Part shown: positions 1 to 10,404 of the stretch, piece after piece | How positions within the stretch are numbered: the first letter of the stretch is position 1 | How the letters are laid out: each line of letters begins with the position of its first letter | DNA from: Phaseolus vulgaris | Taxonomy: Eukaryota; Streptophyta; Magnoliopsida; Fabales; Fabaceae | Length of the DNA stretch: 64,000 bases | Direction of reading: 5' to 3' | Assembly (NCBI RefSeq): GCF_000499845.2 | Contig: NC_023751.2 | Location: 32,784,309-32,848,308 of the forward strand | Notes under the pieces: generated by a model | The model's database searches: none | What the model saw: the letters and a program-made list of their open reading frames with translations, nothing else | What the model was told of the DNA's origin: nothing | Program-made: the position numbers and the translations under genes

Positions 1-91
1 ATCTGTGTGTAGTTTGAGTTTTTTTATAAGGGTTGATGTATTTCTGAAATACCTCTATTATTTATTTTTTTGCTGATAAAAAAAATAAAAC
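1..91 (+). mobile_element. LINE 3' end with poly-A tail
   Basis: The first bases read like the 3' untranslated tail shared by the LINEs of this window: a 'ttataagggttga' motif, then 'tttgctgataaa' and an A-rich tract. Mirrored versions with poly-T occur at 19294, 52345, 55321 and 58737. It is the end of a plus-strand LINE whose body lies outside the window. Confidence 0.6.
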
Positions 92-1117
92 ATTCCAATG
101 CAAATAAGTTGGGTTGAGATTGTTTTGTAATTGGATTAAATTTAATCCAACCTAATATATTTCAATTATGTTGAGTGACGATTTCTACATTAAAATTGAT
201 ATTAACCTGATGAAAATATTAAATAATACTAATAACTATTTCATTAATTTATGACCTAAATAAAATTTTTGGAAATATTAAATTATTCAATGTTACAAAT
301 ATTAAATAATATAGTTTATTTTGTAAAAGAATGTTCTAAAAACCTAAAAAGCTGCCTTGAAATTACAAAAGATAGAAAAAAAATATTTAAAACACATTAC
401 TTAGGCAACTACTTTCTCCAATTTTATATAAAATAACAAAAATATTCTTAAATAAATGGAGATGTGCGATATTAAAAATACTTATGAAACCCTTTTTTTT
501 AAATATATTTTTGGATTTGATTTTGAAATATTTGTCTGAATTATGAAAATGATTTTTATATATGAAGTTTCTGAAAACACGTTGTGAGGAATACGAAAGT
601 TACTGACCAAAGGTGAGAAGTGAAATTTCGACAAGATATTATGTAAAAATCCCCTAAAATAAAAGAATTATCCAAGTATCTATTTTTATTAGAAAAAAAT
701 ATATATAATGGAAGTGTTTGAGAGATAGATCAATCCATGTACATGAAACTAAAAGCCTGCACTCCTAAAACACTTTGAGAACAAAGCTTCAAAAGCAAAC
801 TAGCCAACATAGAACTCCAAGGCCACAACATCTACCTTCACAACCTAAGATATGAAAAAATCGACTACACCACCTAAACCTTAAGAAACTGTGCTATTCC
901 TGACTCACCTTCTCATCTCTTATACTCAACCTCCAATTTTGCCACTCGCACTTTGAACCTTTATTATTTTTTATAAATTTCATACACATTAGTAGTTCGA
1001 GAAACCAATCGAAATAAAAAAAAAACGCTAATAGAATGTTTATATATATAAATGTTGAATATAAAATTTTAGAGATAACAAAGTATTATGTAAACAAGTT
1101 CTAAATGAAGAACGTGA
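92..1117. repeat. Distal 3' flank of gene unit A
   Basis: This AT-rich stretch is repeated at 16840-17540 and 33490-34140, and partly at 46320-46560. Shared landmarks are a 'gggttgagattgtt' motif, a 'ttaatccaacctaa' motif and 'ttttagagataacaaa'. It marks the downstream part of the duplicated segment that carries each seed-protein-like gene. The match is interrupted at about 680-1035 by an insertion absent from the other copies. No gene is recognised in it. Confidence 0.7.
680..1035. other. Unit-A-specific insertion, origin unknown
   Basis: Compared with the same flank at 17440-17470, about 350 bp is extra here. The insert is richer in C and A than its surroundings. Its plus strand from about 738 to 960 reads as amino-acid-like sequence with only scattered stops, including the stretch SKLANIELQGHNIYLHNLRY. 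I do not recognise the source. It could be a gene fragment carried by a transposon. Confidence 0.35.
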
Positions 1118-1459
1118 TAATGTGGCGGTTATTTTCGTATAAACTGACGTTTATAACCGCCACAATATACACGTGTGGCGGTTTTCCAAACCGGCATAAA
1201 ACTGGCCGCCACAAAGTTTAATGTGGCGGTTTTACGCTAACCGCTGCAACACCCGTCACTTTAACATTTTTTTTAAGTGACGGTTTTTATATGTAAGTAC
1301 TGTTAGTAATAACTGTCGCAATTTAACTCATTGAAAAAAATTTCAGCACCATCATGTAGGGTATAATGCGACGTTTTTAACTGTCAGTATTATAATAAAA
1401 TTGTAAAAATAATATGTCGGTTTCAATTGACGTAATTTTAATTCTAAATAAATGAAATT

Positions 1460-2190
1460 TAGCCACCACTTTTTTATAATTTGGTTTTCACAATTAAATT
1501 AAACATGATATATTTTCATAATAAAATAAAATAAAATACTAATAAAACGAAATAAATATAAATTTATAAACATTCATTCATTGCATTGAAAATTAAAACA
1601 CACAATAATTGTTTAAAAGTTGATACATAACTGAAAAATTAAAACACAAATAATTGTTCAAAAGTTGATACCTAATTTAATTAAAACACATATGATTCAA
1701 AAGTTCATACATAATTTAAAATTAAAACACATATCCCTAATCAGTTTTGCTTACAACACTTGATCCTATTATTTGATTAGGTGATGGAGCACCACTTCTA
1801 GGAACTGATGTCTGAAATAAATAACTTTAAGTTAATGATTTGAATGTTTATAATTATAAAATAAAAAACACCAATAAATATTTAAATATGTTAATACCTC
1901 ATTGGTGATGCATGAACTATCATAGCAAACAACACAACACAACAACAACAAATCCATAAATACATCATTAAAATAATCTTTTACAACAATACAAATTAAG
2001 AACAACAACGGTTGTTTCAAGAGTAAAGTGAAATAACACTTTTTTTTCTTCAGAAATTGTTAAATTAAATGAGTAGTGAATTGATGAAATGAAAGAAATA
2101 AAGTAGTATTTACCATAATTGAATTTTGATTATCTTTGCTATAGTCCAAATGAAAATAAACTAGTATTTTAAGATTTGTCACCAAAATTC
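1460..2190. other. AT-rich interior, no gene seen
   Basis: The stretch contains short direct repeats such as 'aattaaaacaca' with 'aattgttcaaaagttgatac' at 1585-1735. It has no convincing ORF. A small minus-strand reading frame at 1832-2020 is low-complexity and is not accepted as a gene. Confidence 0.4.
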
Positions 2191-2199
2191 AAAATATTC

Positions 2200-4149
2200 T
2201 TTCCTGTAGTCATGGTTGTTTGCCTTTCCATTATTTAGGAGTGCCTATCTTTGTTGGTGCTCCAAAGTGTCGGTTTCTTCAACCTTTGGCTGATAAAGTT
2301 AAATTGAAGCTAGCATCTTGAAAAGGTAAATCTCTTAGCATGATGGGTCGAATTCAGCTGGTCAATACAGTGATTACTGGATCTCTAGCTTATAGTTTTA
2401 ATATGTATAAGTGGCCTGTTTCACTTATTAAGCAAGTTGAGCAGAGGTGTCGGAATTTTATTTGGACTGGTGATATTCTGAAAAAAGGTATTGCTACCGT
2501 TAATTGGGGGAAAATTTGTTCACCTCTTGAGGATGGAGGCTTGAATATCATTAATCTTCATCATGAAAATAATGCATATCTTCTTAATCTTGCTTGGAAC
2601 TTTGCTTATAGCGACAAACCTTGGTCTTTACTCTTGAAAGCCAGGGTTCTTAAATCAAAATATGAATTTCGAACGGTTTATAGATCTTCCTCTCTCTGGC
2701 CTGGAATTAAGCAATTTTATTCTACCATACTTGACTATACTTATTAGACTGTTGGTACAGGTTCTTTTATTAATTTCTGAAATGATAGATGGTGCTCTAC
2801 TACTTCTTTAGCAAATATTGCAGGGTTATCTGATGGTGTTAGCATTCCGGATACAGTCTCTCAATTTTGGACAGGTTGTGATTGGAATATTCCCTTTTCT
2901 TTACAATAGATGCCTCTTTTTTTTAATCATATCATGATTAGAGAGGAATAGGATATTCCTAATTGGATTTTAAATGAGTCTGGTCGTTTCACTCTTAAAT
3001 CGGCTAGGACTTTTTTCTTGGAACCAGGAGTTCCAGGTGGTTGGGGTAAATTCATTTGGTCTTCATCTATTCCGCCTTCCAAAACTCTAGTACTCTGGAA
3101 AAAATTTCATGGGCGACTTCCTACAGATCAACATATTCAGAATAAGGGTTTGCATATATGTTCTATGTGTTCGCTTTGTGAAAAGCAAGAGGAATCTATT
3201 CAACATCTATTTTTTGAATGTTCTAACGCATTGCATATTTGGAGTTGGGTACGACAAATTTTTCTTACTTCTCATTTCTCTAATAAGGATGATCTACTTT
3301 CTTTTATTAAGAGTGATGGTAGTCCTTTGGTTAAATTGATTAAGCTTGCGGTGATAACCTTTTCTATATGGATGATATGGCGTATGAGGAATTATGCTAG
3401 ATTTCAGGATAAGATTGGGGTTTCTAAGGCTCTTTCGATAATTAAAGATTTAACTTGTCTAGTGGGAAATTCGTCTAAAGCTTCAATGAAGAATGATATG
3501 TTGGACTTCAACGTGATTAAGTTTTTCGGTATTAAGACTCGTAGTGGTAAAGTTCTTCGTCCTCTTCCTATTAGATGGGAATTTCCTTCACCAGGCTGGG
3601 TCAAAATTAATACTGATGGGGCTACTAGGGGGTATCCTGGTCTTGCTACTTGTGGAGGTATTTTTCGTGGGAGTATGGGAGAATTTATTGGTGCTTTTTC
3701 AGCGTTTCTTGAAGTTCAAACTGCTTTGGTTGCTGAGTTTTATGGAGTTATACATGCTATGGAGGAAGCTCAAAAAATGGGACTTACTAATGTCTGGCTT
3801 GAATGTGATTCTGCCTTGGTTTGTGCTGCATTTACTGCTAGGACTAATGTTCCGTGGATGCTTCAGAATCGATGGAATACTTGTCTTAATTTTTGTCGGA
3901 CAATCAGGTTTAGGGTAACTCATATTTTTCGTGAAGGGAATGCGTGTGTTGATAAGTTGGCTAATTTAGGATTTATTCATAGAGAATCTTTTCATTGGTA
4001 TAATAGACTCCCAGCTAGTCTGTTCTTAGAATTCTTTATGAATAGGTATAATCTACCTATGTATCGTTTGTGTTAACATATGGGTTTTGGTCTAGTCCCC
4101 CCATATTTTTGTATTTTTTTTAATAATATTTTTTTTCATGTGGTTGCAG
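2200..4149 (+). pseudogene. LINE (L1-like) ORF2 C-terminal half: RT end, zf-RVT, RNase H
   Basis: 5'-truncated LINE. About 2220-2750 encodes the end of the reverse transcriptase and its thumb/connection region (YLGVPIF, then SMMGRIQLVN, NFIWTG, NWGKICSPLEDGGL). After stops at about 2745-2955 a long uninterrupted frame runs to the TAA at 4074-4076. It holds the zf-RVT zinc-knuckle region (CSMCSLCEKQ, HLFFEC; about 3160-3230) and an RNase H domain (3600-4000). The RNase H carboxylates are visible in order: INTDGA, AEFYGV, LECDSAL and NACVDKLA. Plant L1 elements with such a terminal RNase H are known. The 3' UTR and A-tract follow at 4077-4236. The element is dead because its endonuclease and RT core are missing and the frame upstream is broken. 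Confidence 0.85.
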
Positions 4150-4392
4150 ATGATTGTTGTTACTTGAGGTGTCAGCTTAGCTGAGATGTCAAGTTGCATA
4201 GTGATGCCTAACACGAAAAGTTTATAAAAAAAAAGAAGTTGTGGCAGTGACATAGCAAGTATAGGCTTTCATGATTGTTGTTACTTGAGGTGTCAGCTTA
4301 GCTGAGATGTCAAGTTGCATAGTGATGCCTAACACAAAAACTTTATAAAAAAAAAAGAAGTTGTGACAGTGACATAGCAAGTATAGGCTTTC
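4150..4392 (+). repeat. Tandem duplication of LINE tail (121 + 122 bp)
   Basis: Two adjacent near-identical copies lie at 4150-4270 and 4271-4392. Each holds the last ~75 bp of the LINE 3' UTR, an A tract of 9-10 bases, and about 36 bp beginning 'gaagttgtg'. They differ at only a few bases and one A. Either a tandem duplication, or a second, extremely 5'-truncated insertion of the same LINE next to the first. Confidence 0.85.
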
Positions 4393-4398
4393 TTACAT

Positions 4399-4650
4399 AT
4401 GTGTAACAACTTTTTAAATGAAAAGAAAATGGATATGAGGCTCACCTCAACAACAACAAAAAGAAAGAATAAAAGCCGCCAATTATGCCTTCTTCTGTTC
4501 TTTCTACTTTTTTATTTATCTCTTCACTTCTACCTAAATTCATCAACCACTTCTTTTTCATGGAACTGGATATATAATTTTAATAACATCTTCTCCAATG
4601 ATACAGTATCCCCAACAAATCTTATTAGTACAAACCCTAATACCTTTTAA
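4399..4650 (+). CDS. Small ORF with membrane-anchor-like segment, unrecognised
   Basis: The frame is 83 codons, from an ATG just after the duplicated LINE tail. It shows a basic N-terminus (about residues 18-28), then a hydrophobic stretch (residues 29-47; CLLLFFLLFYLSLHFYL), then a short Asn/Ser/Thr-rich tail. This is the shape of a signal anchor or signal peptide such as begins a small secreted peptide or a type II membrane protein. No mature-peptide motif is recognised, and no partner exon is evident. It may be the first exon of a captured gene, or chance. Confidence 0.25.
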   Translation: MCNNFLNEKKMDMRLTSTTTKRKNKSRQLCLLLFFLLFYLSLHFYLNSSTTSFSWNWIYNFNNIFSNDTVSPTNLISTNPNTF

Positions 4651-5054
4651 AAAGTGGATATATAATTAACTTAATTTTACCAAAACAATCTTAAAAGATG
4701 AAGTTTGCACCTAGTATAATATATTATAAATGTAGAATCTCTAACAAATATGATGCCATTATTTCTCACTATATACGTTTTCTATATAGAACTAGGTGCC
4801 CTGCTACTTTATAATAAATTTAAAGTTTTCCTGGTGTCAAATTTGACCATTGGGAAATCATACGGTCTTGAACAATTTCTATGCTCATGACTAAATGGAA
4901 ATATGAGGAAAAGTTAAAAGATATATATTATAGAACATCATCCTAAAATATATAAGAACAACCACACTAAATAGAAGTCAAGCCTGGTGAATTTTGTATA
5001 TGGGTGTAAAGCATATAGGCTAATGAAGAAGCCTCCAACTTTATACTTACATCT

Positions 5055-5280
5055 ATAATGGTAGAGAAAAATTTTAACTACCAATTTTTTAGTTTCTAAA
5101 TTTGATCTTTAAAAGTTTGATTACTAATTAGATACCAATTTAGAAACTATTTAATAATAATAGAAATTAATTTAGAAACCAAAATTTTGTTTAGTTTTTA
5201 AAATGGTCTCTAATTTAGTTACTATTGCAACTAATTATTTTGGTGTCTAAAAGTTGATTTTTATTTTATGATTAGAGATA
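5055..5280. mobile_element. CACTA-like MITE, fragment
   Basis: The sequence belongs to the MITE family seen complete at 54306-54688 and 47067-47330. Shared motifs are 'ctaattagataccaattta', 'aaatggtctctaatttagtt' and 'gcaactaattattttggt'. The ends are degraded. The last 70 bases are the start of the 485 bp tandem array, so the array formed with this MITE end as one edge. Confidence 0.7.
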
Positions 5281-7634
5281 CAGAAAATTAACATAAAGAT
5301 TCACAAAACCTGTCAGAAAAAACAAACATGGCTTACATTTTAAGTAGGAAGGGATAGATAAACATAAATCTAGGAATGTCATATATTGTTCACAATTCAT
5401 GACCGTAGCAGTGATAGATCACTGCAGACGTAACGTCAGCAAAGGGAAAAAACCAAACAATGTTCCATTTGTATACAGAAATTCACCAGCTTGAGAATTG
5501 TTGCAAAGACTTAAGATTATGCAAAAGTAAAAAGCAAAGCAAATTTCAATTAAAGAAACTGAACAAAATATAAGTAAAGAATATCGAATACACAAACAAC
5601 CTAAATGAATAAAAAGACAAGTTGTCAAGAATAGATAGATACTATTTTTCATTTTAAACCCAATAACCATCATTCCATTTAAATTGTGTACAGTCTAATT
5701 TAGTTACTATTGCAACTAATTATTTTGGTGTCTAAAAGTTGATTTTTATTTTATGATTAGAGATACAGAAAATTAACATAAAGATTCACAAAACCTGTCA
5801 GAAAAAACAAACATGGCTTACATTTTAAGTAGGAAGGGATAGATAAACATAAATCTAGGAATGTCATATATTGTTCACAATTCATGACCGTAGCAGTGAT
5901 AGATCACTGCAGACGTAACGTCAGCAAAGGGAAAAAACCAAACAATGTTCCATTTGTATACAGAAATTCACCAGCTTGAGAATTGTTGCAAAGACTTAAG
6001 ATTATGCAAAAGTAAAAAGCAAAGCAAATTTCAATTAAAGAAACTGAACAAAATATAAGTAAAGAATATCGAATACACAAACAACCTAAATGAATAAAAA
6101 GACAAGTTGTCAAGAATAGATAGATACTATTTTTCATTTTAAACCCAATAACCATCATTCCATTTAAATTGTGTACAGTCTAATTTAGTTACTATTGCAA
6201 CTAATTATTTTGGTGTCTAAAAGTTGATTTTTATTTTATGATTAGAGATACAGAAAATTAACATAAAGATTCACAAAACCTGTCAGAAAAAACAAACATG
6301 GCTTACATTTTAAGTAGGAAGGGATAGATAAACATAAATCTAGGAATGTCATATATTGTTCACAATTCATGACCGTAGCAGTGATAGATCACTGCAGACG
6401 TAACGTCAGCAAAGGGAAAAAACCAAACAATGTTCCATTTGTATACAGAAATTCACCAGCTTGAGAATTGTTGCAAAGACTTAAGATTATGCAAAAGTAA
6501 AAAGCAAAGCAAATTTCAATTAAAGAAACTGAACAAAATATAAGTAAAGAATATCGAATACACAAACAACCTAAATGAATAAAAAGACAAGTTGTCAAGA
6601 ATAGATAGATACTATTTTTCATTTTAAACCCAATAACCATCATTCCATTTAAATTGTGTACAGTCTAATTTAGTTACTATTGCAACTAATTATTTTGGTG
6701 TCTAAAAGTTGATTTTTATTTTATGATTAGAGATACAGAAAATTAACATAAAGATTCACAAAACCTGTCAGAAAAAACAAACATGGCTTACATTTTAAGT
6801 AGGAAGGGATAGATAAACATAAATCTAGGAATGTCATATATTGTTCACAATTCATGACCGTAGCAGTGATAGATCACTGCAGACGTAACGTCAGCAAAGG
6901 GAAAAAACCAAACAATGTTCCATTTGTATACAGAAATTCACCAGCTTGAGAATTGTTGCAAAGACTTAAGATTATGCAAAAGTAAAAAGCAAAGCAAATT
7001 TCAATTAAAGAAACTGAACAAAATATAAGTAAAGAATATCGAATACACAAACAACCTAAATGAATAAAAAGACAAGTTGTCAAGAATAGATAGATACTAT
7101 TTTTCATTTTAAACCCAATAACCATCATTCCATTTAAATTGTGTACAGTCTAATTTAGTTACTATTGCAACTAATTATTTTGGTGTCTAAAAGTTGATTT
7201 TTATTTTATGATTAGAGATACAGAAAATTAACATAAAGATTCACAAAACCTGTCAGAAAAAACAAACATGGCTTACATTTTAAGTAGGAAGGGATAGATA
7301 AACATAAATCTAGGAATGTCATATATTGTTCACAATTCATGACCGTAGCAGTGATAGATCACTGCAGACGTAACGTCAGCAAAGGGAAAAAACCAAACAA
7401 TGTTCCATTTGTATACAGAAATTCACCAGCTTGAGAATTGTTGCAAAGACTTAAGATTATGCAAAAGTAAAAAGCAAAGCAAATTTCAATTAAAGAAACT
7501 GAACAAAATATAAGTAAAGAATATCGAATACACAAACAACCTAAATGAATAAAAAGACAAGTTGTCAAGAATAGATAGATACTATTTTTCATTTTAAACC
7601 CAATAACCATCATTCCATTTAAATTGTGTACAGT
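5210..7634. repeat. Tandem array: five copies of a 485 bp unit
   Basis: Period 485 bp exactly, with copies starting at 5210, 5695, 6180, 6665 and 7150. By eye the copies are identical; the minus-strand frame inside each translates to the same 84 residues without exception. Each unit begins with about 70 bp of the adjacent MITE end and finishes 'gtgtacagt'. The last copy runs into unique sequence at 7639. The minus-strand frame is hydrophobic and resembles intron/exon sequence; it is not called as a gene. Identity over 2.4 kb in otherwise decayed DNA means very recent amplification, gene-conversion homogenisation, or an assembly artefact. Confidence 0.95.
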
Positions 7635-7639
7635 CTAAC

Positions 7640-8139
7640 CATCAATCAATAGGCCAAGAGCTAATTTTTTAACCATATTATGAGTTGTAGTTCTAACAAT
7701 TTTACAATGGCAATGTGACTATGTCAAATTTACTTGAAAACAGTCTTACATGAAACCAGTCATGTAAAATTTGACTCAATTTAACACACCTAGTAAATAA
7801 AATCATATGATCATAAATGTTAATGTTGACCTGTAATTTTGACAGCTTATGACTTAGCACTGATAGAACTAGATGGACAATTATAAGAAGAGATCCAATA
7901 AAATATTTGAAAACATGAAATGGATTTTGAAGCAAAACCCAGTGAGTCAAACCTAGTTCTACTGCTAAACTCTGCTGTTTCACAGAAACGAACCTTCGGG
8001 TGAAAATACTTTAGCAATAGACGGCTTATCATCTCGTTTTTCCTGTGAAGTAATATATTGTAAGATATCATGTCACGCAATGAAAATACATTCACCAAGT
8101 TAGTTGAAGGTACTCATGGTTACATAATAAAAAACATAT
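7640..8139 (-). other. Possible intron/exon remnants of a captured gene
   Basis: Unique sequence between the array and the exon-like block at 8140-8384. Several overlapping minus-strand frames (7702-7983, 7847-8098) are open, but neither is convincing alone. Base composition is less AT-biased than the flanks. No product is recognised. Confidence 0.25.
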
Positions 8140-8384
8140 AGTTTTGCCTTTTCTATTCGTTCAAAATAACTAATTCCACAAGTAGTGCCTAAGCTTCTGT
8201 TCCATTCTGGGACCATTTTCATGCTAGAAACTCCCTTTGATGCTGAAACACGAGAGGAAAACAAATCTAGTTTCCCCTGTGTCATCTCCAGAAACGAAAC
8301 CAATACAGGATCCAGCTCTCCTTCAGATTGAACTATGCAGATATCCTCAATTGCTGTAGCAGTCAAATTTCTCGCATTTGGCCC
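8140..8384 (-). pseudogene. Exon-like coding block, unrecognised gene fragment
   Basis: On the minus strand a 'ttatag' splice-acceptor-like site is followed by about 80 open codons with ordinary amino-acid composition. It includes TATAIEDICIVQSEGELDPV, then VSFLEMTQGKLDLFSS and MKMVPEWNRSLG. It ends near a possible GT donor at about 8140. There is no ATG start, so it would be an internal exon. I do not recognise the protein. It lies within the 8 kb CACTA-like insertion, so it is either an element gene or a captured host gene piece. Confidence 0.4.
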
Positions 8385-8649
8385 CTATAACCAGAAAAGT
8401 ATGAAGTTGCACAACCATGATTTCTCTTCTGCTGTCAAATAATGCTTTCTTCGTTGCACCTATGAAGGATACAGAGGAAACAATTTAATTTAACCAAGAA
8501 TGTAAAAGCTGATTGTTAGCACAAGATGTACTGGAAAAAAAAGTGAATAGTAGCAACACCAAGCAAATAAGAAAATAACATTAGATCACAACTGATTATT
8601 GTTTTGGCAAGAAGGATCACAAACTGGCACTAAAGTCATACACAATATT

Positions 8650-9040
8650 TGTTAAACAAATTAAGAACTAGAATAGATTGCACACAATTTCGAACAATAG
8701 ATTTCGAAGACAGAAGTTTAGGACGCGCGAGCACAAACCTTGTGCGGAGGCGGCGATGGCGAACAATAAAGGGCGCGAGAGTGAGTGTGAGGAAGACGAC
8801 AGTGAGTGAAGGGAGTGAAGGGAAGAGTGAGGAATAAAGGGCGCGAGAGTGAGTGTGAGGAAGACGACAGAGAGTGAAGGGAAGAGTGAGGGTTTCGTGA
8901 AGGTTAGAGCAGGATTTCGTGAAGGTCGTGTTAGGATTTTGTGTGGAGGCAACGCTGAATTTTTGGTTTTTGAGAGGGGGAAGAATGAAAGGGAAGACAA
9001 GTTTTGGTTTCTAAATTTTCAAAAAAATAAATGGGAATAA
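8650..9040 (-). promoter_or_regulatory. GC-rich leader-like region of the 8 kb element, with 69 bp repeat
   Basis: The stretch is distinctly richer in G+C than the surroundings. On the minus strand it is a CT-rich, cttcactctc-like sequence resembling the leaders at 39.9-40.4 kb and 36.6-36.7 kb in the other CACTA elements. It contains a direct repeat of 69 and 60 bp (8764-8832 and 8833-8892); the second copy lacks a 9 bp internal duplication. Frames open on both strands here are probably due to composition. Confidence 0.4.
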
Positions 9041-9583
9041 TGAGGAATGGTATGGGAAGGGAAAGAAAACGCGAGATTTTTATTTTGAAGGATAGTTGTG
9101 ATAGTTTAAAATAACACATTTTGAAAAATAATTATGACAGTTACTAAAATTTCGTATTATACGAAAACTAATGACGGTTATTAATATATTTTTTTTAGTA
9201 AGAGAATCTTTAATGAAGAAGGTTTTACTTTTTTTTCTTCTTCTCAGTAATCTCTTCTTTGATTTGTTAATTATTGAACGTTATTCACAAATGGTTGTAA
9301 TATGGAGTAAACTCTTGACTTTATGTTTATTTTTCATAGTAGATTGACGTAATTGTTTATGAGATAAGTTTGACTTAGAGTATTGTGTTTAGTTTGAAGA
9401 ATTATCTAGGATGCAGGAAGTGACTTAAAAAGAAAAAATATTTTATAAAAAAAAGAGTCACATGAGTTTTATTTAAACATGAGTATGAGGAAAGGGTGAT
9501 GAAGGGTAGGTAATCCTCCCTCCAACACTAAAACAAAATGAAAATTATGATATGTGACTCAAACATTCAACAAGGTGTCGAAT

Positions 9584-9828
9584 CTACTGGCATTGACCAA
9601 ATTCAAGGTTGGTCACTCCACAATTACTGAGAGTTATGTTGAAGCCCTCAGATAAATCGTCCAAGTTGTTGTTCATCGTTTCTCTTAAGGCATTGCGAAG
9701 GCTCATATCACCGAATTCGGCAGACTGACACATGCAATTATATCAGGACATTGAGAGGTGACGATTGAGAGTGAGAGGAGATTGAGAGAGAGGAAGAGAG
9801 CAACGTAAACACTACCCTTCAAACCCAT
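9584..9828 (-). pseudogene. Hydrophobic-seed-protein/LTP-like gene A, internally deleted
   Basis: ATG at 9828. The first 26 codons encode the same signal peptide as copies C, D and E (MGLKGSVYVALFLSLNLLSL...). The mature part begins QCPDIIACVS, giving the first two cysteines. The middle that should hold the CC and CxC motifs is missing, and the original frame reaches a stop soon after. In another frame the C-terminal part is still readable (SLRNALRETM, then LSNCGVTNLEFGQCQ) up to a TAG at 9584-9586. It is a broken member of the eight-cysteine family. The 8 kb insertion interrupts its 3' flank some 380 bp downstream. Confidence 0.8.
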
Positions 9829-9918
9829 TTCACTCAACAAACCTAATTCCTTCACCACACTTTCTTACACTTCTCTATGTAGATAGATTCTCAATCTTCA
9901 ACAACTCAACACCAAGAA

Positions 9919-9927
9919 CTATTTATA
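9919..9927 (-). promoter_or_regulatory. TATA box of gene copy A
   Basis: TATAAATAG on the minus strand, about 90 bp before the ATG. It is flanked by the same sequence ('gcagaagttttagggc' upstream) as in copies B to E. Confidence 0.7.
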
Positions 9928-10037
9928 GCCCTAAAACTTCTGCATCTGGCTCTTCATTTTTGTTCAAACTTAAGAAAATAGACAACCATTCCCATTAATT
10001 ATAACAAAGATATACTTTTTATCATTTAAAAATTCCG

Positions 10038-10040
<3 letters not shown>

Positions 10041-10076
<36 letters not shown>
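10041..10076. repeat. (AT)18 microsatellite
   Basis: Uninterrupted AT dinucleotide run. The equivalent place in unit D (34980-35000) has only a short AT tract, so the run expanded in this copy. Confidence 0.95.
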
Positions 10077-10079
<3 letters not shown>

Positions 10080-10404
10080 TATTACGATATTTGGAAGTTT
10101 TATTTAAGAAAAAATCATAAAAAAAAGCTCATAATAAGTTTTCCAATGAATTTGGAACTTATTATAATTAAAGGAATACACATATTTTTAATTAAAATAA
10201 TCAATATATAATTTAATCAAATAGTTTATTTATTATTTATAATAAAGAAATTATTTTTACAATCAGTTAGTATAAATAATTTATTTTCAATTTTATTTTT
10301 ATTAATATAACTCATTTTATTAACTTTATTAAAGTCACCTATATAATTAATAATAACTATTCTTAAATCCTATCTATTATTCACGGTTAGAAGAAGAATT
10401 AAAT
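10077..10404. repeat. AT-rich 5' flank of unit A
   Basis: Matches 35010-35330 of unit D almost base for base, ending in a 'gttagaaga' motif where the LINE follows. No gene is seen. Confidence 0.7.

Larger units (their letters stand above)
1118..9200 (-). mobile_element. Probable CACTA-like DNA element of about 8 kb, decayed
   Basis: In the other copies of the flank 'gataatgaaaaagagag' is continuous. Here it is split between 'gataatg' (about 1117) and 'agagaatcttt' (9201), so about 8.08 kb has been inserted. Both ends carry clusters of short motifs of the type gtggcggtt/tgacggtt (1118-1450) and atgacagtta/tgacggtta (9080-9180), as in CACTA subterminal regions. Both ends also share TTTTCGTATAA in opposite orientation. 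The right end finishes 'ttttttttagta', a one-base variant of the CACTA terminus. The left terminus is not intact and no clean target duplication is visible. A GC-rich leader-like region at 8650-9040 resembles that of the CACTA at 39.66 kb and suggests minus orientation. No transposase was recognised. A Mutator-type element is an alternative. Confidence 0.5.

Noticed and set aside
5419..7613. Five identical 84-residue minus-strand ORFs as a tandem gene family
   Set aside because: They are one frame within a 485 bp repeat; hydrophobic AT-driven sequence, no family match recognised, no promoter, and the frame appears to cross intron-like sequence.
5210..7634. Array as a CRISPR or satellite
   Set aside because: The unit is 485 bp with no spacer variation, and the DNA is plant nuclear; five copies with a MITE edge do not make a centromere-type satellite.
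8649..9119. Short ORFs on both strands around the GC-rich leader
   Set aside because: They mirror each other across a 69 bp direct repeat and are low-complexity.
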